Below are positions 39,426 through 52,035 of a DNA stretch of 64,000 bases, piece after piece. The DNA comes from Lepidodermella squamata. Lineage: Eukaryota > Gastrotricha. The stretch covers positions 1,178,001-1,242,000 of the forward strand of contig JBLDXI010000074.1 in assembly GCA_047495785.1 (NCBI GenBank). The letters are read 5' to 3'. The translations under genes were made by a program, and so were the position numbers. The notes under the pieces are model-generated. The model saw only the letters and a program-made list of their open reading frames with translations, had not been told where the DNA came from and ran no database searches. How positions within the stretch are numbered: position 1 is the stretch's first letter; each line of letters starts with the position of its first letter.

Positions 39426-41677
39426 TCGGCGGCGCCGCTTTGATGAAAGGTTAAACTTATCTACAAAGCAAAAAAGGATTAACAGTCTATTTTCAAGCCG
39501 AAATTTCAAAAGGTTTTGTCGCATTAAGAAAAAATGTGAAGACATTCTCACTGTATATCATTGTATTTTTGTTCCGGGCAGCTTTTCAACGGCGCAATTT
39601 CATCAGTAACCAAATGGACATGTGCGCTATTATAATATTGTGAGCGCGCAATAATTATGCGAAAAAAGTGTGCGCGCTTTGAAACAAAAAATGGCAATTA
39701 TCTTTTGAAGTGAGGCAATTTAAAGTTGTGAACACACTCTATAGGTGTCACGGGTGCCAAAACGGAACCGCTTTTTTCACCCGGCTGCAGCCAGTGCCTC
39801 GAAAATGCCAATCTCGAGTATTTGTTTGTTTATTCGCTGGTATCTAATCGCGGCTAAATAAAAAGATGTCCAACTCATGCCGCTCGGGGCGAAGATTAAT
39901 TTTTTCAACTTACACTCAAAAAAATTGAAAAATTTATTAGAGAAAATCAAAACATTTCAGCGTTGAAGCTAAACCTGCTTAGATTAAAGTTTTTCTTATT
40001 GATATAATTTAATTAGGCGTTGGCAATTTTGTTAATGAAATTTTTCGCATTCACGTAAATTTTCTATATTATTTATTTGAAATATAATGAAATTTACCTG
40101 AAGTTGCGTTATTTAACCGGTGAGATTATAAAGCGGCCCATCTTTAAGATCGCGAGCGCGCGCGCATGTATAATTAATAAGAGCAGAAAAATAATGATAT
40201 AATATTATTAGTGAAAAGTTTGAAAGCGGCCAAAAGTCGCATGGAAATAATTGCGTTATATTGGGCCTGAGCGTGTTAATGCGTATCAACAATGCGACTC
40301 GAGCATTGTTTACTGTCCTAACACGAGGCACAGCCTTGTTTGATGATAATAATAATAATAGTAATGATGGCAGGTTACTTGTCTTAGCTTTAGCTTGCAG
40401 CTTGAAAAGTTTTCATTATAGGTAAAAAGCTAATTCACATCATTTTTACGCCCATTAATTTTTCATGTGCGGTGGGGGTCAAATAAAGCGTAAAGATGTT
40501 TATCAAGATTATTAAAAACTAATATGCAATTCATTATCAAAAATTATTACTGCAGTTAGGATTATGCTGGCGATATTTTATAGTAATCATCACAAATTTG
40601 ATTTGAAGGAGACGTAGCGGTGTCGAGGAACGGCGTGGAAAGTGGCAGGCAGAGTTAACATTCCGCAGCCGCAATTTTTTAACACATGCCCCTGAACAAG
40701 ATTTCAAACCGAAGTTTAACAGCCGAATAAGAATTGAATTGAAGTGACCCCTTTGATCGGGATCATTATTATCATTTTCTAAAACATTCACCTGGCGTGT
40801 AAAGTTGGTATAACAGTGTCTCAAAAGTCGCGCAACTATTTTTTTCATTTAGCAACGTTTTCTAAGAAATTCAAATAATGTTTTCTAATTAAACATACCG
40901 ACAGAAGTTCAATCTTTTGTCCGCGATTTAACCGAAGAAATCACATATTTACCGGAGATAGCCCGGAAAATCTCGATGGTAAAACTAGTTCTGAAATAAT
41001 TACCGGGTTGGACCTCATTTCTCCGGACTTGTTATAGTCCCTATAACAAGTGACAATTCTCGTGATTTTTTTTATTTTTTTAAATAATTTTTGGCGATGA
41101 GTTGTGTCTCTCATTTTAATTAATTAACCTTTTCCGTGTAAATTTTTTGCTTAAATTATTTGCGACCCGCTATGTAGTAACCTAGGACGTGCTGCTCTAA
41201 TGCCCATGATAGTATTTTCTTTTTGAAGAATACCTTTGTTCATACTGTACGGGACAAGGTTACCTTCTCTTACATCGCTGAAAACTATGGGAAATATTGG
41301 GATGCGGACGGGATTCGAATCAATCCAAAAGTTTCCAGAAGCGTTTTAGTTTAGCAAAAGTCCTGATCGGTTTAATATTTTGTCAATATTTATTTGAATT
41401 TTTTCTTTCATATCCGTTTTTGAGAATAAATCACACATTTTACATTTTTGATACATTTACAGCATATCATTATCATGAAGCGCACTGTGAAAGGCAATGA
41501 ATTGGCGCATCCAACAATTTTTTACCGCAGTCAACGAGGTCAACCAATCAATCAACAATGAAAATAATTCATACGGGTCGAACATTTTACACGATACAAA
41601 TTTACATGATACAAAAGACGCGCGCGAATTAACAACAACAAAAATACTTGAAATTTCTGATTCGCGATCTATGAATT
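39426..41677. other. intergenic, no supported gene
   Basis: Reading frames here lack splice signals and sequence bias. The stretch is AT-rich with short simple repeats (AATAATAAT near 40345). CpG-rich DNA at 39370-39440 overlaps the tentative first exon of the galaxin-like gene. Confidence 0.4.
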
Positions 41678-43283
41678 TCAAACAACAAAATGGCGATGTT
41701 GATGATAGTGACGGTGAACCTGAGCGTGACCGAACGGGCATGGCGCCAACGCCTCGCCGGCACCTGTCGCCACAACTTGCTGCTGGTTGTTCGACTCGTC
41801 GACGGTTGCGAGGCGGTGGTGTTGCGACTTCTTAACGACCTTCTGCTGGCCGCCTCGGTTCGGCGACGCGCCGATTTCCTGCTCACCCAACTGTGACATC
41901 CAGTTCATGCACTTGGCAATCGAGCAGACGCGTTCTTCGTACGTGCCGATGATCGACGTCTCGCTGAACAGATCGTCCTTGTCGTAGTGGTAGAAGTGAG
42001 TCGCCGGCTGGTTGAGCGAAATCACACGGGCACGGTTGATTTGAGCAGGTTCGGCCAGGTTTGGCTTGGGCGCGGCATATTGATGATGGCGGCGCGTTTC
42101 GTTACGCTTGAGGATTTGCTGCTGGTAATACGCCGGGGTCACGTCGGCGGTCGAATCATCGTACAACGAGGTAGTCAACAGAGCAGGCCTTAAATGAATA
42201 AAAAAATTTATTTAAAAAAATTTCTCAATATTAAATATTTTAATAAATTTCAGAAAATGCGAAAGTTTTAGAGAATACGAATTTAATGCAATTTTTAAAT
42301 TAATTTGAAAAATGAAGACTTACGGTGAAATAGAGTCGATTTTGGCGACACTTGGCTGCGACTCGGCCGGGCACAATTTTTGAAGGCCAGCGTGGCGGCG
42401 GAGACGGCGGTCACGCTTCGCTTGAGCGCGCACGTCGAACAACTCGGCCGGCATCGACTGCATCATTTGCTCGTCGATATGTTGCAACGACTTGAACTGC
42501 GAATTATTCTCAGCTTTCTGCTTGTTAACGTCTTGCGTTGACTGGGCGCGAACGGCCGCTTCAACCGGGTGATCACTTGAGAGCGCGGCAGGCACGACAG
42601 CTGGCGGCGAGACGGACGTCATAGTTCGCGCATCGTCGCTCGAGCTGATCGTCGCCGAGACGCGAACGAGGCACTCATCGTCCTGCGACGACGACGTCTT
42701 GTTCACCTCCGGCTTCATTGTTATGTGCAAGTGAAGAGCGCCTTGCTGCGCGCCTTCCGACGACGCGCTCTCGCCGCCTGGCACCGTGGTGGGCGCCGCC
42801 ATTTGGCGCAGTTGAGACGTTGTTTCGACGAGAAGAGGTGTCAGCGATGACACAAGCGTCTTGCGGATCGACTTGGCAACTTCGCTCATGTTCTAAAAAA
42901 AATTAGAAAAATGTTTCAAAATATATTTAAAATATTCGAAAAATTCGAAAAATTATTAGGTCAAATTCAAAAATATTAATATTCGAAATATTGCAGAATA
43001 ATTTATAAAAAATTTAAAAAATAATATTTAAATAGCTTTGAAATAAATTAATATTAATTACCTTTTCATTGTTTGATTCTGAGCCGGGCAAATCGTACAA
43101 CTTGAACTTCCATTCGGCCTCTTTCGAGTTGTTTTGTCGCCTCATCGCCGTGATGTTTCGCCTCGCGTAATTAGCGCGTCGTTCAGCCACGGCTTTCGCG
43201 TCATATTCTGCATCGTCGGACAGCGACAAATCAGCCAAGGCCGGGGCGGCAGAGGTCGGCACCAACTGGTCATGGTCACACAT
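41678..43283 (-). CDS. unknown 433-residue intracellular protein
   Basis: Minus-strand exons 43283-43062, 42892-42324 and 42188-41678 (phases 0 and 2) give 433 aa. The first ATG gives MCDHDQLVPTSAAPALADLS; there is no signal peptide or membrane segment. Exon 1 contains a basic RRANYARRNITAMRRQ helix-like stretch. Exon 2 is Ser/Ala-rich with LHLHITMKPE and a basic KRDRRLRRHAGLQK. Exon 3 has YEERVCSIAKCMNWMSQLGE and ends in a His-rich tail. A TATA box (TATATAAA, minus strand, 43378-43385) lies 95 nt upstream of the ATG. The 3' end may be spliced differently, because a donor-like CAG-GTTCACC precedes the His-rich tail. I do not recognise the family. Confidence 0.72.
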
Positions 43284-43377
43284 GCTGAACAGCGACAGTA
43301 ACTGCTGATCGTCGGTCTATATTATTAACGCAAAAATTCGGAGTTGAATATAAGCTTGATTGGTATTTTCTCACGGT

Positions 43378-43386
43378 TTTATATAT
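43378..43386 (-). promoter_or_regulatory. TATA box of the 433-aa gene
   Basis: The minus strand reads CCTATATATAAAACC, about 95 nt before the ATG at 43283, in otherwise mixed sequence. Confidence 0.6.
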
Positions 43387-44041
43387 AGGCATCTCGAGTG
43401 GGGGAATAAAGAAGCAATTTACGCATCATTTAGCGCGCCCTGGATGCCGAAGAACGGCTGTAAGCTATCTGAGAGCACGGCCTGTCTAAGGCTGTAAATC
43501 GCATCTAGTGCGCGCGATGAAAAACGATCGCTAATTCCTTAGCACTACTAATAGGGATGAACGATGAGCGGTGGTAGGCAAATCGAGGGCAGGTGTGTCA
43601 GTCGAGTGGAGCGCGCATGGTGCGTCAAGAGCACTCGAACGGGATGAGCGCGGAATAGGATCAGATAACAAGCAGCTACTGGTGGTGCGGGTGTGGTAGA
43701 GCTACTTGTTAACCATTCCGATACTACGATAAGCCTCTTTAAGGCATGAACGATTATCGCGTTAGAAATTACGATTTTAGAACCCAAGAATTTAGTGATG
43801 CAAAAAATACTCAATAATTACGAAAAATTAAGTAATTTAGGAATATTCAAATTTGTATTGAAAAAATACAAATAAATTCTAGGTCATTTATAATATTTTT
43901 TCAAAAATCTGCAAAATTATCTACAAATTTCTAGTACTAAGGGACAATTTAGAAACCATTCTAGTTTAGAGGCTACCCTCGAAAAAAACTATATGCGAAA
44001 ATAATAGAAATTAGCATATTTAATTCGAGAAGCGCGCGATG

Positions 44042-44404
44042 CTAATAATTGCGTGTAATAAAAAAGTAGGTCACAAAACCACAAACCGTAGCATCAGCGC
44101 GGCAATCGACGACGGCTGCTGGCAGTGGGGAGACAGCCCCCAGGAGGCCTGACTGCCGGCCGCTGTTGTGAAGCAGCTCCTTGCGAACTAATTCGATCGA
44201 TGAACAAGTCGAAACGTTGTCATCGTCGTCGTTTAGATTGACCGCGGCGTTGCTGCTGGCTTCCATTGATTTTGAACGGCGATTCGCCCGCTTGTTACGC
44301 ATCAGCGACAACGATCGAGTCAGCCGGCTGACAATTGTCATCGGCTCGGGTTTCGCCTCGTCGTGTGGTTGTTTACGAGTCAAAAACGGAATCTTAAACA
44401 ACAT
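44042..44404 (-). CDS. unknown 120-residue protein
   Basis: A single open exon on the minus strand starts at the ATG at 44404 (MLFKIPFLTRKQPHDEAKPE). It has a basic Ser-rich segment (SLMRNKRANRRSKSMEASS), an acidic LNDDDDNVS and STCSSIELVRKELL, and ends TYFFITRNY. A minus-strand TATA box (TATATAAAA, 44482-44490) lies about 80 nt upstream, which supports transcription. There is no signal peptide. It is head-to-tail with the gene at 41678-43283, about 760 bp upstream of it. The frame may end in an unrecognised intron, since the last 30 residues look less constrained. Confidence 0.55.
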   Translation of the reverse strand: MLFKIPFLTRKQPHDEAKPEPMTIVSRLTRSLSLMRNKRANRRSKSMEASSNAAVNLNDDDDNVSTCSSIELVRKELLHNSGRQSGLLGAVSPLPAAVVDCRADATVCGFVTYFFITRNY

Positions 44405-44481
44405 TCTTTCTAACAACGGTTGAATTATTGATGAATGAATGCAAATTATTTGTGGTTGATCAGGATGGCTAAAGACTGGTG

Positions 44482-44490
44482 TTTTATATA
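44482..44490 (-). promoter_or_regulatory. TATA box of the 120-aa gene
   Basis: TATATAAAA on the minus strand, about 80 nt before the ATG at 44404, the same spacing as in the Lys/Ala-rich family promoters. Confidence 0.6.
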
Positions 44491-47093
44491 GCAATAATAA
44501 TGAATCCTATTAAGTGAAGCGGTGGGGGTGGTGTCAAAGTGAGTGGGCGCTATAATCCTTGACTCAGGTAAGTAGGGTGGCTGCGACAAAGCGCGGTGGC
44601 GGAAGTGGGTGCAGTTAATGCCGTGTGAGCCGTGTGATTTTTAAGCGATGTTTTACACGTGAGATTAACCTCGCGTTATCGCGCGCACGGATTTCGGCTT
44701 TCGCTGTGTGTGTCAGTGAGTGGAATGCCGCGCTTTTGTCGCGCCGCTGGAGATAGATCCGTACGTCGAGATACATGCGCAGGGTGTCTTGTAACATAGC
44801 GTGACACAGGACGTCAGCTATATCTGCGCAAAAAATCAAGCGCGCGCGCACGGCAATATGTGACTCTGTGTTGAGTGACGTGACCTAATTTGACTGAAAT
44901 GTGCGCGCATCAGGGTGATCAAATAGCTATGATAAAAATCTTAGCTGCGTGTTTGACTTCGCGTTAGCGCGTCAGGTGTTGTGCGGGTGGCGCCCGATGG
45001 TACGTTACCAACCCGCAACATAGCTAAGACAGCAAAACATGACGCCGTTGTACTATTATCTGTTTACTTTATCTATGAAGACCCTGGCGCACAAAATCGT
45101 TCGAAATTGGAAAATGATTTGAAAACGAAATACTTAACCAAATTAACCAAAAATGATAAAGCGCACCGTGGCTAAGCTTATCATAAAAAAGTTAAAAAGT
45201 GTATTGAATAAAATAGGTATAAGGAAAAATAGTCACATGCGATGATTAAACTTTAAATTACGATATTCGGAAAATTTGCAATAGGTAATAAATTTTGGAA
45301 TAATGGAGTCGCTGAGAATTATTTGGGTTATGGAAATTTTCAAATATCCAACTGAAATTTCGTGAATTTCAAAAGAATTCGGGATATAACGATGTTAAAC
45401 CTTGAACATTGTAGGAATAGCCCGGAAATTTTGATTTATTGCTGAAATATTGCCCCGCAGCAAAATTTTTACGAATTTATTCCAAATAGAAGAGTGGAAG
45501 ATTTGCGAAAGAAGGAAATCGCGGATCGATCATTCCTTTTTTTACCGAAAAATAAAAAATAAAAAATACCTGGTGCTAAATACAAATTTTGAGCCATTTT
45601 TGAGACATAGCGATGGTTGACACAGGTGGAAAATAGGGATAAGTGGCGTTGTTATTATAATATAAGATTGACTGATTGACTTGGGGCCGAGCAGGAGGTG
45701 ATGTAATGCCAAATTCGTACTATCGATCGTCATGGAAATACCCAAGTAACGGTTTGATATTGATGATATAATTGATGACACTGAGTCATACTGGTCACTC
45801 AATTAAGGCAAAAGTAATAATTTAACCATTACTTAAAAGGTAACCGTTTCGCGTTGCGATTCGCTTCCGAAGCGTGTAACACTCATCGAGTGGATCGCAA
45901 AATATGACAAGAAGCGCGCGGCTGGTGGCTGGGTACACTGCGACGTGGGCCGTCGTATTTTTGCGGAATTCCTTTACCTGCGCGTTTTATTTGCCCTGGT
46001 GCTAAATCACGTTCCGCCGCCGCCGCCGCAGGCGGGGCCGCGCCAGGGCACGTGCTATAGCAAGAACCTGAACACGTGTAATGTAAACACCACTGAAATG
46101 TAACAACAAGCCCGGCGCCGGGAATTAATGCGCGGTGTGAATAATAAAACTTGATTAATTACACGCCTGATTGAGGTAATAAATAAATGCCCGAAAAACC
46201 GAAAATTACCGAAACATCGGGTATTTTTCGGCTTTTACCGGGTATATTCGGCATTTTCTGGATTTATGTTTAAAATTTTCAACGAGAGGTAGCTTTATTC
46301 TACCAGGTTTTTACCGATCGGAAATGTAAGCGGAATTTTCGAGATAAGGCGCCGATCTCTTGCCGATCTGTCGTGTCTCAAGATTAAGTGGTTAACTCTC
46401 AAGTGATGCGTGAAGTGGGTCGTTACGCTTGTTTGAGCCGCGCATTTTAAACATCGAATAGATCGGTAGAGTAAACAGATAAGCCGATAATTGATAATAG
46501 GAGATAAATTTGTTATTAATTTACCTTTATTATCTCGAATTCTTCACAATTTTCATATTTATCGATTTTCAATATCGATTTTCGGTCTTACCGTTTTTTT
46601 CACGGAATGTTTGGCGCAATCTTAATAACTTGATTTGATAATTGATAATTCATGGCATTTATTCTTATTTATTTTCGGTTTATTTTGTCGATTTCGATTT
46701 TGAAGTGAGCTTGCGTGGCCTTGGAATCGAGGCGTTTATTGTTTGCGTGCGCATAGCGGCGCCAGCGGGGAAGCGAGCGCGGCGGCACTAGGTCAAACGG
46801 TGGATTATTACAAGCCATTATCACAACATCGCGTGATTTTATTGTTTTAATTGACTACTGGCTATTTCGCGAACCTGCTGCTGCTGCTGCTGCCTTGTAA
46901 GGAACAGTACTACTATTCTACTATTCCTTACAAGGCTGCTGCTGGAACAACACGACAACAACATTTTGATGTCTGAAATTATTTGAACAAAAGGAATTAT
47001 GAAACGAATGTGTCCTATATGAAAATTTCGCAAACTTTACTGCGGAAGCTGGATGAATGATTCACCGCGGTCGATTTTGAATACCGGGGACGG
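44491..47093. other. intergenic, no supported gene
   Basis: No coding signal. A CTG run (46875-46892) leads into a hairpin, GCCTTGTAAGGAA paired with TTCCTTACAAGGC, with a loop of about 20 nt (46891-46936). A GCC-rich tract (46014-46045) sits in CpG-rich DNA. Confidence 0.45.
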
Positions 47094-47095
47094 TA

Positions 47096-47584
47096 CAATT
47101 TTGACAACAAAAGGTAAAACTTTGTAAAAAAAATTCCAGAAAATCAATTCAGGTGAATTCTTTGCAAATTGTTACACTGTTGGAATTCCCTTACCCTGGG
47201 CAAAATTGTTGAATTTTTTCAACGGCCTGATTCAGGTAATTTACCTGAGAAAATAGGGTCGAAAGAAAGGTACAATTGTGACAACTCTACGACAATGCCG
47301 TTTTCAACTTGATCATCTAGCGTCGGCAGTGATTCATCGTGCGCGTGGTGAAAATTGAGATGTTTTTATTTTATTTCGGAATTTTTGTATCAAAACGATG
47401 TTTTCAAAGTACCTATTGCTTCGAAACTTCACCACAAATATACGAACGGTGCTAGAATCTGGGGAAACAATTCTAGAATTTTATCTACATGAAACAGTCC
47501 TCATCTTAAAATCGATTTGATCACCTACCATTTGAAAATCGATCAAGTAGTCTTTCAAAGTAGTTTTTTGAGTTGTCAAAATTG
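47096..47584. mobile_element. candidate MITE with TA duplication
   Basis: CAATTTTGACAAC at 47096 is the exact reverse complement of GTTGTCAAAATTG ending at 47584. Each is flanked by TA (47094-47095, 47585-47586). A degenerate internal copy of the same end (ACAATTGTGACAAC) is near 47270. The interior does not encode a transposase. The inverted repeat is only 13 bp, so the call is less secure than the others. Confidence 0.55.
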
Positions 47585-48666
47585 TACCTCCAAAATCGCT
47601 ACTTTACAGTCAAATTTGACAGCACTCACACCGTTACTACTACTACTACTACCCGAAACTACGGCACTGCTACGGCTACCGCTACGGCGAGCCATTTTGT
47701 CGTCGTAGCATTTTTAAAATTCGCCCAGACTTGAAATTTGCGAAATCTAACAAAACAGCATAGCATAAATCAACGACTCGCATTGGCAAATTACCTAAAT
47801 ATGAGCGGGACATGAAAGGTCACCTGAACGGTGATAAAAAACCAGGTATAACTGCAACAGATAGCAGTTTTCGTGTAGATCACAACACGAAATAATGTAG
47901 TGCTCCCTGGGATCCCAGCTGTTAGTTGCATACCCTGGAACCGGCCCGCCTTTCACCACCCGGTCACCCTCGGTACCCAAAGTTCCCCATAAAATAGCAT
48001 TCTGGCTGATTTTAGAGTTTAGTTTCCAGCCCGATTTCACGGGTTCCGGAGACTCAATTTCCCGAGTCACGTTGTCAATAATTTTCTATGAGACTTTTTC
48101 TTTGTATGAATATCATTGCAATTAGTATTTAGCGCACCTACTACTTGGGAAACATCCGATATACATTCAGCCGATGATACTCAGCTGGATACTTGCTGAA
48201 TTTTCGAAATTTTTCTAGCCTCACTGTGTTTTCCAGTTTTTGACTTTTTTTCAGGTAGCCTACCTCTTATGAAGATATCCAACGGAATTTCTTGAAAATC
48301 CAGTTTTTTCAACATGCAACATGCCCGAACTTTGCTTGTTCCCGACAGTGATCAATTTTTCGGGCATCCACGCAACAAAATACTAACAATCAACTAATTT
48401 ACCGGTTCATGCCCGAGGTCGAGTGGGGTGCAGCTAAGACATATCACCCTCCGACTTGATGAGATTTAAGCCTCGACAAAACGTGGTCCGACTCCGACAA
48501 ACTCGTCTGACCGTGGGCATGTTGAAAAACGAACTTCAACAACCGCATCAACAGAAGAAATCGCTTCGCTTCTGAGCTTAATTTAGCCATGATAACTATT
48601 TTCAAATACCGTTAAGTGCGGCTTTCTGCATAAAAGCAAGATGTAAGCAAAATGTAGAATTTTGTA

Positions 48667-49600
48667 GAGGACCTCGCCCTAATTTCGGCCACTTCCTAAT
48701 TTCGGCCGCTGCGTCCTAACTTCGGCCAGCGGCCGAAATTTGGACACGAAGTGCTGTGCAGCAGTTTTATTTGCACGCAATTCAAGAAATTTGCATTGTT
48801 GAGCCCATCTGTTTCACGATTTTTCAAGCACGTGATCGCAAAAAAAAAAAATTCTAAATGCGAGCGAGCCGGCTTATGCCGCTTCTCGAGTGCTCTGTTA
48901 CCGCTACTTTGCAGGTATAATTTAGCTGAAACTGGCTCTTTAAAATTTGCTGATTTCACCTCAATAATTACCAGCTAAACGCCAGCTTCATTTTGGTATA
49001 AAATATTCTATCTAAAACCGCCCAGGTGAAGAGATCGAGAGGGCCAATTTTACGGTTTTCGAGGGTTCGATTCCAAAAATTAGCAGTCAATAGTGGAATC
49101 GAATTCGGGAAAACAAAATCGATACTCTCATTCTACAGAAGCAAAGGAATTTTTTAGATATTTTTCCAGAATTTTAGAAAGTCAAACGCAGTTGGGCTAT
49201 TGGGTAGAAAACAAGTTATCAAACTTGTACCTGTCAAAACAAGTTTGAGTTTCAGGCATCACATCGTCAAGGAAAAGTTCACAGGTGGAACAACAATGGC
49301 GGTTTTTATAGTCATCTTTTTGAGGCAAATCTAACGATACCAAACTTATGGTATTGGTGGTATTGGTATGAGGTGGCCGAAATTAGGGCCCCCCGCTTCC
49401 TAATTCCGGCTGGGTGTCTGGGTGACTACAAAATTAGCCATAAATCAAGGTAAAATCGTCCGGACTTGCAGAAAGCGGCATTCTATACCCTAAGAGCTCC
49501 TCTTTAATTCTGCTTTTGCCGAATATTTTCACCTAAAAATTCACCTGGCTGGCAAAGTAGGAAAAACCTGAAAAGCGGCCGAAATTAGGGCGGGGTGCTC
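48667..49600. mobile_element. MITE with TA duplication and CTAATTTCGGCC ends
   Basis: The left end is GAGGACCTCGCCCTAATTTC. The right end read in reverse is GAGCACCCCGCCCTAATTTC, 18 of 20 identical, continuing with GGCC. TA flanks both (48665-48666, 49601-49602). The motif CCTAATTTCGGCC recurs near the left end and again near 49375 as a degenerate inverted copy. GGGTTCGATTCC at about 49069 resembles a tRNA B box, as in the unrelated MITE at 4878. No coding region is evident. Confidence 0.75.
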
Positions 49601-49602
49601 TA

Positions 49603-51040
49603 TTTTGTCCATCGTCCATCCATTCCGGTGGTTCTCGCCTATTTCTTGTTAGTTTCGAGATGGGAGACTGCTGCTCCTGATTAAGCCTGTAAACGCCTTG
49701 CGCACCAGGCACCACAGGTTGTGATGAATAAGAATCGCGGTTGGAAAAAATAACTGGACTTTTGAACGCCGATATCTGTCGACACCATTAACACAAGCAA
49801 TTCTATGTAGCTCTTCACATGATAGGGTGAAAATGACGATTTTCTTTTGCATTTTTTATTAATTTTGTATCAAGTGGCAAATTGCATAAAATTAAAATTA
49901 ATCTCTAAATAAAATACGACAAAAGCGCCAATATGAAAGCGAAATCGTAGAATATTTTCAACAGGCCCGAAGCTTGGGCTAAGAATGGGGGAACAACTTT
50001 TTTCATGTCTTATTTCATCCGACAACCTAAAATGTGGCTTAAAATAACCGACATGAAATCTGCCTAAATCCAAACTTCGCCGATAATCGTTGCCCCCTAT
50101 CGCCAAGCCCAGGAATCTGAGAACTCAGTTCATTACATTCGATGCGTTGCTCCAGTCGATTCCAGAACCAGACGTTTTTTCGAGGAACCCATCAGCTGGC
50201 GGAATCGGGACTTCAAGCATAGGTTCAAAAAATCAACGATCAATAATCGAAATCGGTAAATCAAAATCTGTGTTCAGAGGTTTCTAATTGACTGTTCGCA
50301 AATGTTGCATTTTATTCACGCTCAGTTTAAAGTTCATAGCTCATAGTTGCCTAATTAAGCTCAAGCTAGCATTCTTTGATGTATTATATAATGCTATATC
50401 AAAAAAGAAGAAAAAAGAACTGCATAAAGAAGTTATGTCAGCGAAATAGCTTTGAAAGGCTCTGTCATTAATGTTATATTTCTCTACCGCGATATTTGAA
50501 GCCCACTATGGCTGATTCAACATAAACAAGCAAGTTTTCTTTAAAGTTAAGCTTACTATATGAATACCTGAGCCCCCCACAAATAGTGATGCGCAACGAT
50601 TTTTTTGTATGAAACGATTAAATGGGGCAATGAATCGTAATCGAATCGAATTAATCCCGATTATTGGCCCACTGAATCAGGCCGATTAATTGTGAAAATA
50701 AGGAAAAAATAGTGTAAGTGAAAATCAATCCGATTATTTAGATTCGTAGATTTTTCGAATCTATGCTTGGCTTTACATAGTGAGATGGAAGTGGATACCA
50801 CGGACTTCGTCCATCGATTTCATCAGCCGATTTATTGCAGCCAAGACAATATGATGGAAAAGCAAACAACACAGCAAACAGAAACAATTTTAGCATAGTT
50901 TCATCAAATTACTTGAAATAGCTCCATTTATCCGGATCATAGTGGAAAATACGCCGTAAAACAGCCCGGAATATTTTCTGCTATTCCGGGCTGTTTGAGC
51001 CAGGATATCATGCTATCCGGGCTGATTTAAACTCAGGTCA
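49603..51040. other. intergenic, no supported gene
   Basis: A frame at 50090-50287 has coding-like composition (TTG first codon) but an in-frame stop just before it and no paralog or splice support. Nothing else was found. Confidence 0.35.
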
Positions 51041-51044
51041 TGGC

Positions 51045-51620
51045 TTGAAATTTTGGCAGCATTTACCCCTATTTTCGATTTCTTTGAGCACAGATACAAA
51101 AGTCACAAAAAATACTGAGGCGCCAAAACCCCCGCGACACCCAAAATTTTATTATTCCGCAATTACGAGAAAATTAACTAAGTTGAAGGATTTGCCGCAA
51201 AGACACGGGGACAAGCGGGCCAAGCCATTTTTGCCGTTGGATCAGGTTGAATCCGGCAGAAAATCCAGCGGAGTCGAGAATCATCGCCGATTGCCGAGGC
51301 TTGAGCCAGCCAAAACTTGCGCCTGATATTGCTCCAGAGCGGGGCCAGATCTACTCGAGAACCGTTGTGGCGCCAAGAGAAGATGTTACAGCAAACAAGT
51401 CGCCATAGCCGACACCGTTTCGTTGCCTTTGCTGGGTGACTGGCTGGTCGCCTGGAGATTCTTCAAGCGTATTAGCAGCCTGGCTTCTAGAATTGAACGG
51501 CCAATTCGCAATTCGAGAGATAGGCTTGACGTTTTGCCCGAATCGATGCCACCCATGTTGATGCGGACGGGCGTGAAAAAAGCATGTTCAAATCGCGGCG
51601 AAAAAGTGAAAAATGATTAG
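51045..51620 (+). other. possible degraded coding region, paralogous to 54220-54429
   Basis: One frame is open except for a single TGA at 51324. It is Lys/Pro-rich at first (EAPKPPRHPKFYYSA), then reads WRFFKRISSLASRIERP and MPPMLMRTG. The second part resembles RFERILRGNDLFVSRIHR in the frame at 54220-54429. The DNA after both frames also matches (AAATTTTAAGTTGGAT near 51659 and 54573). No signal peptide, start or splice pair could be fixed, so a pseudogene pair or an unspliced exon is likely. Confidence 0.3.
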
Positions 51621-52035
51621 CTTTTGAAAATCATTCGCTTTTGCAACTTTGATGCAAAATTTTAAGTTGGATTTTTTATTTTCGTTATTTTCACTTAATT
51701 CGACTGAGGTGATACCTGTATTGTAGCGATAATTTGGTATTTCGGGAGGATAGTCGGGGATAGTGATCCGGATAACAACTATATCTGGAAGCTTTTAGCG
51801 GATAGGTCAAATATTCGCCTTCAGGCCGCTATTCCGACCTTCGGCTGCGCCTCAGGTCTCCATAGCTGGCCTTCAGGCGAATATTTTCCGCTATCCGCTA
51901 CAAAGCTCCCAGATATTGTATAAAATGTAAATAATAAAATAAAGTAATAAAATAAATATATAATAAGTCCTTATTATATAAATCAGCTGAGCCTTAACCC
52001 CAGACACATCAAACCGAAAGCAATGCTCAGATATC

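Noticed and set aside
47795-48070. 91-codon minus frame with GTEGDRVVKGGPVPGYATNS
   Set aside because: Attractive composition, but no ATG start, no splice signals and no related copy in the window.
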